Origin: Gracilariopsis chorda | Lineage: Eukaryota > Rhodophyta > Florideophyceae > Gracilariales > Gracilariaceae | Direction: 5' to 3' | NCBI GenBank assembly: GCA_003194525.1 | Contig: NBIV01000435.1 | Span: 1-41,485, forward strand | DNA: 41,485 nucleotides | Shown here: positions 30,401-38,975 of the stretch, piece by piece | Position numbering within the stretch: position 1 is the stretch's first letter | Layout: each line of letters starts with the position of its first letter | The notes under the pieces: model-generated | The model's database searches: none | What the model was told of the DNA's origin: nothing | The model's input: only the letters and a program-made list of their open reading frames with translations | Program-made: the position numbers and the translations under genes

Positions 30401-31867
30401 CTAACTATCTTCTTCCATATCCTCATCTCCCTTCTCAACCTCTTCTTGAGTATAAATGGCGTCGTCCGCATTATTATTTCCATCTTCATTAGGGTCATAT
30501 TCGCCATCAATTTCATTTTGGGGGTCTTCGTCGTCTTCTAGAGGTTCTTGTGACACTCTGTCATCAGCGGAGCCCTCTTCGTTATCCTCAACTCCTGGCA
30601 ACAGAAGGGTTCCTTTCGTTCCGCTTTTGTCCTTCGGTATTAAGTCCTCGTCCTCCACAAACCTGGGTCTAAAACTCGATTGAAGTTGAAACGCATCCGG
30701 TAGCTTGTAGTCCTTTGGTACCATATATATATGGTAACGGAACAGAAAATTCTGTGCCATGATCGCATCTCTACTCCCTGCCCCCGCATGGGACACATCT
30801 CCTCTTCCAATGAATATAGATAACGGTGGAATTAAGAACTTCCTGGTCGCGTATCCTCCAGAAACCGCTTCCAACTCCGCATTTGTTGTCGCAAAATGCT
30901 TGTGAGACCTCTCGCACACCCACAATGGAAACGAATACTTGCCAGAGGCTATCATAAAGTACCCCGGATTCTTTTCATTCAGTTTCTCCGGGATCGTCAG
31001 CGTCTGAAATTCCGTATGTAGCTTCTGTCTGGGACAGCCGCGTCCAGTACACAACACTCTACCCCCATTCTTTGGCGCAAACATCTTATGCCCCGCCACT
31101 CGGTTATCTTCCAATCCTAGGCATACACAGATCTGACCCATACGTGCATCCAACAACGCCCGCCTCTTCACCACCCAGTGATTCTCTGTCGTTCTTTTCA
31201 TTTCATCCGCGATTCCTCTCCGTGTTGTCATATACCTCGTAGACCCAGACAGTCTGTCTGCTTCATCAGCTGCCTCCCCAGCATTGAAAATGGGGTTCCA
31301 GAACTCTTGGTTTTCTGCTTCTCGAAGATCTTGTTGGCGATTGAAATACTCCTAGAAGAATCCAAGCAGCTTCTTACTCACATCATCATCCATCAAGTCA
31401 CTCATGGCATGGAGCCTGCTCCTCATTCCTTTATCCGTTCCGAAACCTTCCAGCACACAAACTCCTCGCTCTTTCAACTCGCTTGTCTTCTTCGCAAAGT
31501 ACACCATGGCGTAGTAGTCCTCCTCCGCCCACTCCCAGAGACTGTTCGCTTCCGTATCGCTTAGAACCGGCGCTGCTTCTTCAGACGCTTTCGTTTCCCT
31601 ATTCCATTCGCTCAAAAGCTCCTGGAACGCACCATGCCAGAAAACTGCGTGATGAACACCCCTCATGTCGTTCGGCCCAAGCAAATAGCAACGGTGCTCC
31701 TTGGGAAGATGTATCCTGTCCATCCACGCGTACATGCCCTTAACACCATCTGCAGTTGCGGTGGGCCACCTGCTGGGCAACATGATCACATACTTGAGCC
31801 AGCTCAAGCCCCCCACATTGGTATCCTCCTCGGCCTTGACCAATCCTTCTGGAAGAATCTGAGGCAC
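30401..31867 (-). CDS. Candidate double-stranded beta-helix (2OG-dioxygenase-like) protein, one 30-nt intron
   Basis: Two same-frame open pieces are separated by TAG 31,352-31,354. A consensus mini-intron (GTGAGTAAG...TTCTTCTAG, 31,352-31,381, phase 0) removes the stop and joins LMDDD to EYFNRQQDLREAE, giving a continuous protein of roughly 475 residues. The 5' end is uncertain: the open frame begins after TGA 31,928-31,930 with no early ATG. In the C-terminal half, PLWVCERSHKHF, then SIFIGRGDVSHAGAG, then FLFRYHIYMVP matches the order of the GSH loop, distal H and R in PhyH-like Fe(II)/2-oxoglutarate dioxygenases. A clear proximal HxD pair was not pinned down. The last 60 residues are acidic. 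It ends at TAG 30,401-30,403. Fold assignment is tentative. Confidence 0.5.
31352..31381 (-). other. Probable 30-nt mini-intron
   Basis: Sense strand begins GTGAGTAAG (near-perfect donor) and ends TTCTTCTAG before GAG (good acceptor). Removal is in phase 0 and eliminates the only stop between two long same-frame ORFs. At 30 nt it is far shorter than the 74-nt intron at 2171-2244. Confidence 0.5.
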
Positions 31868-31983
31868 TTCATCATCAAACTTCTTCTTGTTTGGATCGTT
31901 CCTGTCTTCATCGTCTCCCCCTCGTCGTCACTGAAAAGCAGTAGCTTATTCTTTCTTTAGAAGTGGCGTAGTTCACGTCCTCG

Positions 31984-33666
31984 CTACTGCTTCAGAATGT
32001 TGATGACAAAGTCAGGAACATCATCGGTTCTCTGCGTTTTCGCATCGGCCTCCACCGATTCAAACAACAGCTCCTCAGCGTCCTCTTCGTCTTCCGAGTC
32101 TTCATCTGCCGGTTTCTTTGCTTTCCGGACCTTTCTCTTCCTCTTCCCCAGCGTAGATCCCGCAGAAACCATCCCCGTTGCACCTCCGTCTTTCAAGTGG
32201 CCCAGAGCCTTCTTCTTACTCGCCCTCGCGGGCAAGCTCGAATTACTACCCTGAACTGCGCTTTGCCCCTGTGTCGTCGTAACAGGTACAGGTGCGGGAG
32301 GGACAGGACTTGGATTTGGCTTTTGAAAGTCCATACGGAACGTCGTTCCCAATCTCTTCTTCAGATTCGTCAACCTCTTCGATATGTTTCCTTCCCACAT
32401 GGCAAGAGTGGCCGCCCTCTCCAGGCGTGCGGTGTTTCTGGCAACATAATCTCGAACAGGAACAACCAGGGACCCTATCACAACCTCAGTTTTGAACACG
32501 GTATGAAGCCCTATGTTCTTCGTGTTCGCCACTTCTTCAAATAGGTTGTAAGCTTGCTCACAACATCTGAAGGAATGCAACCTCATGTCCTGAAACCTGC
32601 CCATAGCAGTGCCTTTTGATGCTCTTCGCACGTCATAGTGTTCCTGTAAGGCTTCCAACGCAAAGTTCATCCTGTCCCTCTTCAGATTGAAGAACCTGTC
32701 ACTGGAAAAGTGCGTAATCCCCAGCTCCGGGTACTTGAAGCACATTTCCTTCATTCTCGACATGAAGTCTTCGTCGGTGAACATTCTCAAACCCATGTCC
32801 GCAAACCGCAACATGTTTTTGGGGTTTGAAGTCTCTATCACCTTGCGCTTCAACAGTGCACCACGTAGCATTGTGCGCGTGACTTTCTTGAAGTCCACCT
32901 TCGTCTCCTTCTCAATCGTTTTCATAAACGAGTGAATGGAGTAGAGCTTGTCTCGAAATGAAATCACTCTAGCCGCAGCAACCGTATCATTCAGCGCGTT
33001 TCTAATCGAAATCACTTGAGACATGGTCATTGGCAGCCCATCACGTCTTCTCCAAAACGATACACTGAGCCGGTGGCAGACATCCGGAAGTTTTTCATTC
33101 GTTTTCCTCTGGTCGAGGTAAACATTCAAGCGGTGTAACCCGTCAACCAAAGTACAGTCCACCACAATTTGGTTCCCTTCAAACCAGTCATCTCCCGGCT
33201 TCTTCGTACCGATAATAGTGACACTCAGATTCCCAACGGACCCCAAGATTCCGTAGAGCTCTATTTGCTGCTCTACTTCTTTCTTGTGGGTGAGGTCCAG
33301 TTCTCGCACACCGTCCTCCGGAGGCTTAATGAGGTCAATGTCGACAACATACGTATCGTATGTGTAGTCGTTCATATCAAACGAAGTATCCAGCATACTG
33401 TTGTCGACATCATAAGGAGGTAGCTCATCTCCCTTATTGAACAATTCAACTTTGGCCTCTGAAGCCAATGCTTTCGAACCCACGAACTGCAACTCATCAT
33501 CATCACTTCCTTCTTCCTCCCCACCAGGTTGCTCTGGGAATACAACTTCCATCGGTGCGCTGCTTCCTGACTCCATAATTGCTTCTGCAACTTGGGTCTG
33601 ATACGCCAATTGACTCAGACCACCACTGCCTGCATCAATTGCGTTGCCAGCAGTTCCCTCAGCCAT
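31984..33666 (-). CDS. ParB/sulfiredoxin-like domain protein
   Basis: 560 codons from ATG 33,666 in a strong start context (AACAATGG) to TAG 31,984-31,986. After an acidic N-terminus, residues ~105-215 carry a ParB-like pattern: helix VEQQIELYGILGSVGNLSV, then IVVDCTLVDGLHRLNVYLDQ with the hallmark D-G-x-H-R (D175 to R179), then a helical region starting LPMTMSQVISIRNALND that would correspond to the ParB central/HTH region. Residues 225-430 are helical and unrecognised. The C-terminus is K/R-rich (GKRKRKVRKAKK, nuclear-targeting-like) followed by acid clusters. ParB-family domains bind palindromic centromere-like sites or act as nucleases; three 26-bp palindromes lie 1.2 kb upstream. The upstream gene's stop is 2 nt before this ATG. 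Domain call is moderately sure; role is inferred. Confidence 0.65.
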   Translation of the reverse strand: MAEGTAGNAIDAGSGGLSQLAYQTQVAEAIMESGSSAPMEVVFPEQPGGEEEGSDDDELQFVGSKALASEAKVELFNKGDELPPYDVDNSMLDTSFDMNDYTYDTYVVDIDLIKPPEDGVRELDLTHKKEVEQQIELYGILGSVGNLSVTIIGTKKPGDDWFEGNQIVVDCTLVDGLHRLNVYLDQRKTNEKLPDVCHRLSVSFWRRRDGLPMTMSQVISIRNALNDTVAAARVISFRDKLYSIHSFMKTIEKETKVDFKKVTRTMLRGALLKRKVIETSNPKNMLRFADMGLRMFTDEDFMSRMKEMCFKYPELGITHFSSDRFFNLKRDRMNFALEALQEHYDVRRASKGTAMGRFQDMRLHSFRCCEQAYNLFEEVANTKNIGLHTVFKTEVVIGSLVVPVRDYVARNTARLERAATLAMWEGNISKRLTNLKKRLGTTFRMDFQKPNPSPVPPAPVPVTTTQGQSAVQGSNSSLPARASKKKALGHLKDGGATGMVSAGSTLGKRKRKVRKAKKPADEDSEDEEDAEELLFESVEADAKTQRTDDVPDFVINILKQ

Positions 33667-33668
33667 TG

Positions 33669-34514
33669 TTAATGCTTTCGGGGGGCAGAAACGGCAGTCT
33701 CCGGTGTCTGTAACTGCGACGCACCTCCCCCACTGCTGGCTCCAGGGTTTACTGGAGGCTTCGCCGGAGTGACAATGGGATTCGCGCTGTTTCCTTTCTT
33801 CGGATCGCTCAGTCTGACCACCTTCGCCTTTCCAGTGGAGGTGGTCGTCTTCACATTGGAGTGGAACGCACCCTTGGGTATTTCATCATCGTCGTCGTCA
33901 CTCAAGCTCACCAATTGCGTCAAATTCTTCGCTTTCGCCTTTCTTGCGGTGTTCTGCTTCAACTTCTTGGTGGACGGATTCTTCGTCGCAGCGGGAGTCT
34001 GGGCGGAAGACGGTTTCGCAGCGGGAGTGGAGGGAGTGGAGGCTCCGCCACCAGAAGGTTGCATCATGTTCACGTCCCAGCAGTAGAAAGCGTTGCTCTC
34101 CATATCTCCCAGAGGGTTCGGCACGCTGTCACTCGTCTTGAACTGATACGGGTACTGCATATCTTTGCCATCCTCAATGAGCACCTTCTATATGACGACA
34201 AGGTCCTCTGTCGGCTTCCCCTTCAGTTCGTGCCCATGCAACGTCCTCACCAAGTGCCCACCAGCACCGGAATCACCTCTGACAAAGGCAGTCCCCACGC
34301 TCTTCTTCTCCCCATTCGGTAGACGGACGACCAGGGTCACCTTCTCGCTTGGGTTCGGCACCCAGGATGGGTCACTGGGCTGCTTTGTGCCGCTGCGCGT
34401 TGTTGGCATTGCGCTATCGGACGATGTTGCCCTCGCTTTCCGCACAGAGGCACTGGGTCTGGTAGACCTTCTAGTGTGCCGCCTTTTGTCCGCCTTTGCA
34501 TTCTTGCGCACCAT
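33669..34514 (-). CDS. Basic, low-complexity protein (interrupted by TAG)
   Basis: ATG 34,514 (CCCATCATGGTG) to TAA 33,669-33,671, with one in-frame TAG at 34,188-34,190. Reading is clearly continuous across it (KPTEDLVVI, stop, KVLIEDGKDMQYPY). The stop may be a point mutation, a readthrough site or the end of a 63-nt intron starting GTGAGGACG at 34,250. The N-terminal 45 residues are strongly basic (KADKRRHTRRSTRPSASVRK), suggesting nuclear or DNA binding. The last 150 are Ser/Thr/Pro/Lys-rich with one acidic SUMO-interaction-like motif (TQLVSLSDDDDDEIP). First gene of the minus-strand set, starting about 300 bp from the iteron region. No family was recognised. Confidence 0.5.
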
Positions 34515-34812
34515 GATGGGAAACCTTTCGATAAGCGACCTTTCGATAAGTGACACGGAATCGCGTAATCTGGTGCAGACGGTCGCGAAAATCAGTGCGT
34601 GCTGACATCTGAATTCAACCTTGAGGGAAGGCAGAGGTTCTCTTTGCGCCCTTTCAGTCGGACCAGGTGCTAAGGTGGCACGAAGAAGTGGATTCGGTGA
34701 GTTCGCTCACAGTTCTTTGCGGAGGAAGCATTCCGGTCGCCCTTTCCACCTCTTCTCTAACCCCCCTCCTTCCACGCGTCAACGCTTCATTGCTGGCACT
34801 AACCCCCAGGCC

Positions 34813-35039
34813 TGCGCAGCTGCTCCGGGTGGTCGGTCTTGACATTGTCGGTCGACAATGTCAAGAACGACCCCCGTAATTTAATCAAAAATCAACATTC
34901 TGGTGTCCGTGCTTGACATTGTCGGTCGACAATGTCAAGAACGACCCCCCCTTATTTAATCAAAAATCAACATTCTGGTGTCCGTGCTTGACATTGTCGA
35001 CCGACAATGTCAAGACCATCCACCTGGCGCAGCTGCGCC
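34813..35039. promoter_or_regulatory. Three 26-bp palindromes in a divergent promoter region (candidate parS/origin-like site)
   Basis: Identical arms TTGACATTGTC and GACAATGTCAA surround the centre GGTC at 34,839-34,864 and 34,913-34,938, and GACC at 34,988-35,013. The third copy is thus the exact reverse complement of the first two. Spacing is 74 and 75 bp. The two spacers are near-identical direct repeats (GAACGACCCCC, then TAATCAAAAATCAACATTC, then TGGTGTCCGTGC). The whole array is framed by a wider ~52-bp inverted repeat (34,813-34,864 and 34,988-35,039) including GCGCAGCTGC. It lies midway between divergent gene sets, so it could serve as origin, partition site, or operator for both. 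Confidence 0.75.
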
Positions 35040-35326
35040 GTTAGACCGACAACCTGAACTGTGAGAACTGTGACGAATTCTCGAAGTTTCACCTTCTCCG
35101 TCTGTTATGCAGTGCCCAACTCCCTCATTCCAAACAAAACCCTCCGAAGTTTCCCTCCCTGCTCCATTACACACATCGAAATCAAATCTATTTGAAGTTC
35201 GAGGGACGTGAATCATCAGAACGGGCGCCTTCGTTCCTCGGTTGCCACGAAGCATCTCCTTCGCAACCATTCAAACTCGAACGCAATCTTTCGTGCATCT
35301 GTGCATCTCCCGCCGAAATTCCACCC

Positions 35327-37819
35327 ATGTCGTTCCCCTCTACTAAACAGGGGAGTATCTCAGGTGCACCCGTGATAGGGCATAGGGCTCCTGCGCACCC
35401 GCCCTCAGACATGAGCATTTCGGAAAGCTTCACCACCATCTGGAATGTGTTTATGTCCGTCCGTGATGCGTACGCCGAATCGAGAGGTTCCGGGGTCCCT
35501 AAACGCGATGTCAGATTAGAGAAGATTGTAGAGTTTATGGTACAGAATCGTCGAGCGAATTCAGAAGTGGTCGGATTGTTGGAAAGATTCCTTGGTTCCT
35601 CCCACACCTCCTACAGCGATGAAGAGGTCACTGCTTATCTTTGCACCTCTGTACAGGGTCCGACGGAGTACTTCCGACAGGTTTATCGATATGTGGCATT
35701 GTTCGATAAACAAGACGGGTCGAAAGACAGGCGTGTACGGGAATTTTACGAGTGGACCATTGACGGGAGGCGCGGAGGTGGAACAGGGATGGTACAAAGG
35801 GTGTTCAACAATGACATCTTCAAGAGGTACTTTTGCGGAGCCGCTACGGGGAAGGGAAGGGGAAGGTTTAGGACCGTTCCTGCTACTCGATTCCAACAGC
35901 TGCTGTACCTGTCGGTGGTAAAGCACATCGAGATTGAACGGACGGGTCGGGAACGGAAGCGACGCCTCGGACACGGAAAGAAGGTGAAGGCAGTGAAGTA
36001 CGTGGAAAGTTTCACCATGTCTAATCGCATGCACGGTCAGCGTATGGCGTACGGCGTACAGCACGTATGCAGGGCTTGGGAAGTGTTCGCTGTCGTTCTG
36101 GGTTTCAGAGACTGCGAGCAGATGATGCTTCCTTATCTCCTCATCAACAGAGACACTTTTAAGCTCTGTGATATTCACTCCCGAACGATTGGTTACTGCC
36201 CCAAAACCGCCGCGTACAAGCTGGGACAAGAAATGAAGCCGACAGTATCCGTGGACAATGTTGTTCCCTGGGCTATTGCTTTTTCGGATGACGTAGACCG
36301 CAATATGCGTATTCTGGCCAGAGAATTCGTCTCGGATCTTCGGCCTATTGTACTGGACAAGGAGATGTATGAGCTGAGTGAAACCGAGCAATGGCCAGTG
36401 CTATCTACGTTTACGCGAGGTGGCACGAACCCACCCGTTCGATTTGACTCCTTGTCCGAAGATATTGTCAAATCAGTGAAGGAAGCTTGTGCAAAGCATA
36501 ATTTTCAACCCAGCAAAGCTTGGTCGCGCCCTACGGATGTACATTCCAAACCATCCGCCGCTCCTGGAACCAAGAGCCACACGAAGAGCGTGCAGGCCGT
36601 TGGAAAGCAGCTCCGTGAGAGATCCAATGGCTCCGGACAGACGGATGGGAGCGGTAGTAGCAGTGATGACGTAATTGCCACGCCTACTGCTCCCGCTGCT
36701 GCGGAGATGCAGGCAACGGTGGACTTTTCGGTGAACATCCTCCCTCCTCATGGGACGCTTGGGCTTGTGACTGCGAAGCCTATGAAGATTCTGGAGTCTG
36801 TCATGGACAAGAACTTTGCGTTCTACTGCGTGGAATCCGAAGAGCTGGTGGAAGTTCATGAAAGTGTTCCGGGTGGCACCATATCTCCGAGGCGGAGAGT
36901 TCAACTCTCTATATCTGACGCGCCGTATCAAATTCGGGATACCGAATACGATCGCATCAGTCACCAGAAGATGGTTTCGTTTGCCGATCACAACTCGGAT
37001 GGCCTGCGTCCTGGCGGACACTTGTTCGTCTTCTGTTCAGGTTTTCAGTTCCCGATATGGTACAAGATTTTGACTGACTGCCAATACGTTAATGCAGACG
37101 GGAGGATGAAGAAGTCTTTCACCGTGGATAAGACGTCCCTTTTGTGTTTGCGCCATCGCTCAAACCCGATGGTGTTCCCTGGTCGCAACAACATTAGCTT
37201 GTTCCCCGCAGGGGAGCAGGTAGTGCATGCGGTTCGGAATGGCATTCCCTATGCGGAGCAGAAGACAATGGTGAACTACCGTAAGTTCAACCATGTTGCC
37301 AGCCAATACCCTGGACATGTCGGAGTAATCGATCAGGTTCCCCATCATGCCCCAGGAGAGAGACTGTACTGGAAGGTGCGGGATGGGCGACGATTTGTAA
37401 ATCGTCAGATTCGCCCGGAGCAGAAGTCGAGACAGTTGATGAAAGAGCTCATAGCACGTTTTTCTCAACCTGGAGACCTTGTGATGGATTTCTTCTCAGG
37501 AACGTTTACCACAGCACTCGCGTGCATGGAACTTGTTCCGCACAGAAAGTTCATCGGTGGTGAGAAGTATCGTAATTGTTTCATACAAGCGAAGCATAAT
37601 GGTATAGTGCATATGGGAAAGTTAATTGCCGACAATTCCCTCAAAGTCGGTCACTTGGAATGTGATGAACGCATCGGTACGAATGCTGTTGTACAGGCGG
37701 CACTTCATGTGACCAAGGTGTTCAGGAAGAGATCCAGAGGAATGCAATGGACAGCACTGAAGGATTTCCCGCAGTATCAAAGGTTTCCTTTCCATATAAT
37801 GGCTTTTCTATCAACTTAA
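35327..37819 (+). CDS. DNA amino-methyltransferase (beta-class, N6-adenine/N4-cytosine type) with long N-terminal extension
   Basis: The first ATG is 35,327 (the frame is open 45 codons further upstream without ATG), giving 830 aa to TAA 37,817-37,819. The C-terminal ~330 residues have beta-class order. Motif IV is SDAPYQIRD (D531 to Y534, a DPPY variant), then LRPGGHLFVFCSGFQFPIWY, then motif X/I: QKSRQLMKELIARFSQPGDL, VMDFFSGTFTTALACMEL (D721) and a motif II/III-like HRKFIGGEKYRNC. The FxGxG box reads FSGTF. The N-terminal ~430 residues are a separate helical domain of unknown family, joined by an S/G/T-rich linker. DAPY favours N6-adenine methylation, but the target base is unproven. It is the first gene of the plus-strand set, and a SET gene follows after 9 nt in the same frame. 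Confidence 0.75.
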   Translation: MSFPSTKQGSISGAPVIGHRAPAHPPSDMSISESFTTIWNVFMSVRDAYAESRGSGVPKRDVRLEKIVEFMVQNRRANSEVVGLLERFLGSSHTSYSDEEVTAYLCTSVQGPTEYFRQVYRYVALFDKQDGSKDRRVREFYEWTIDGRRGGGTGMVQRVFNNDIFKRYFCGAATGKGRGRFRTVPATRFQQLLYLSVVKHIEIERTGRERKRRLGHGKKVKAVKYVESFTMSNRMHGQRMAYGVQHVCRAWEVFAVVLGFRDCEQMMLPYLLINRDTFKLCDIHSRTIGYCPKTAAYKLGQEMKPTVSVDNVVPWAIAFSDDVDRNMRILAREFVSDLRPIVLDKEMYELSETEQWPVLSTFTRGGTNPPVRFDSLSEDIVKSVKEACAKHNFQPSKAWSRPTDVHSKPSAAPGTKSHTKSVQAVGKQLRERSNGSGQTDGSGSSSDDVIATPTAPAAAEMQATVDFSVNILPPHGTLGLVTAKPMKILESVMDKNFAFYCVESEELVEVHESVPGGTISPRRRVQLSISDAPYQIRDTEYDRISHQKMVSFADHNSDGLRPGGHLFVFCSGFQFPIWYKILTDCQYVNADGRMKKSFTVDKTSLLCLRHRSNPMVFPGRNNISLFPAGEQVVHAVRNGIPYAEQKTMVNYRKFNHVASQYPGHVGVIDQVPHHAPGERLYWKVRDGRRFVNRQIRPEQKSRQLMKELIARFSQPGDLVMDFFSGTFTTALACMELVPHRKFIGGEKYRNCFIQAKHNGIVHMGKLIADNSLKVGHLECDERIGTNAVVQAALHVTKVFRKRSRGMQWTALKDFPQYQRFPFHIMAFLST

Positions 37820-37828
37820 TAGGGTGAT

Positions 37829-38491
37829 ATGGATCTTATCGGCAAGTATCGTGCTAAGGCTTTACATCTGTGGCCGCAAAGCACTCAAGTAAAGCTGAAC
37901 GAGTTAGAGCCGGAGTTGTTGCGTGGTGTAGATACATCAAGTTACTGGTGCGTGGTGGCGAAGTCTTCAGTGAAGCACCCATCTAGCGGGCTCGGAGTCT
38001 TTGGTGCACGGAATTTCGCAGAAGGAGAGGCTCTTTGTCACTTCTATGGGACTATTTTGTATCATGACATCAGTCAAGGTCCCCAAAAACATGTTACGTA
38101 TGGGGAGGGGCTCATGGGAGCTACTGTTTCGCGTTTCAAGAAGTTCTCCATGGAAGTGGTAGGTAGCGGCATTGGTTTTGAAACTCTGCCTACCTATGAT
38201 GGAGGAACGAAGACAGCGAGGATATGGATTGTTCCTGCACCTTTTTGTATGGCAGGCTATATTAATGATCCCCGCTACCTGGACGGAGACGAGGAGAAAG
38301 ACTTAGCAGAAGATGAACCCAACATACGAAGAAAGGCGAATGTTCAGATACGTCCGGTGAGCTCTACGTTATCGCAGCAAAAGATTATGGAATACACTCT
38401 GCTATCTGCGAGAGCAATACGCGATATAAAGGAAGGAGAAGAGTTGTTTCTTCGCTACGGGAATGATTACGTTTTTAGAAGCACGGCTTGA
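37829..38491 (+). CDS. SET-domain protein methyltransferase
   Basis: ATG 37,829 to TGA 38,489-38,491, 220 aa. The SET core is visible: GLGVFGARNFAEGEALCHFY (the GxG / kGe / yxG segment), CMAGYINDPRYLD with PN downstream (the N-H-x...N cofactor/knot segment), and the C-terminal RAIRDIKEGEELFLRYGNDY (GEEL plus the catalytic-type Y). No pre-SET or post-SET cysteine cluster, so it is a minimal SET enzyme. It presumably methylates lysines on histones or other chromatin proteins. It shares frame with the DNA methyltransferase, separated only by TAA TAG GGT GAT, so the two could be a split fusion, a dicistronic mRNA or two separate genes. Confidence 0.75.
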   Translation: MDLIGKYRAKALHLWPQSTQVKLNELEPELLRGVDTSSYWCVVAKSSVKHPSSGLGVFGARNFAEGEALCHFYGTILYHDISQGPQKHVTYGEGLMGATVSRFKKFSMEVVGSGIGFETLPTYDGGTKTARIWIVPAPFCMAGYINDPRYLDGDEEKDLAEDEPNIRRKANVQIRPVSSTLSQQKIMEYTLLSARAIRDIKEGEELFLRYGNDYVFRSTA

Positions 38492-38975
38492 AGTCTTCTT
38501 ACCTGTGTTACTTGTGAAGCACTATTTTGAGTAAACTTCTATTCTGTTATTCTCGACATCCTAGTTCCTGTCTTATTCGTTTTCAAAGCTTTCAATTGTG
38601 AAATGGGATAGAGGTGCTAAATGGCATTTAGTTCAAGTGAATTAATAGAAAGAAAGAGGAACAGTATAAAATATGTATACATGTCGTTAGGGATTTGAGG
38701 GAGTGTGTGGAAACGAATCGTGAAAGAAATGGATGAGGGTTTCCAAATACTCCATTTTTGCATAGGTTTTTGGGTAGCTCGTCTTTCATGGCGGGATATT
38801 CAAAAATCTATTTTTCTCGGGCTTCGGATGACACAGTTTATACATCTTCTGGCTCTTTCGCCTCATCCCGCAAAGTCACTTTCGAAGTCAATCCTTTCCT
38901 TTGTCTCCAACCTGGTCTAACTTCTACTTTCCGCATCCCGATACCGTGGTTTGGTTCAATACCGCCAATTTACGG
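38492..38975. other. Intergenic region
   Basis: AT-richer spacer between the SET gene and the next plus-strand ORF. No protein-like ORF starting with ATG and no repeat were seen. It likely holds a 3' end and a promoter. Confidence 0.35.
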
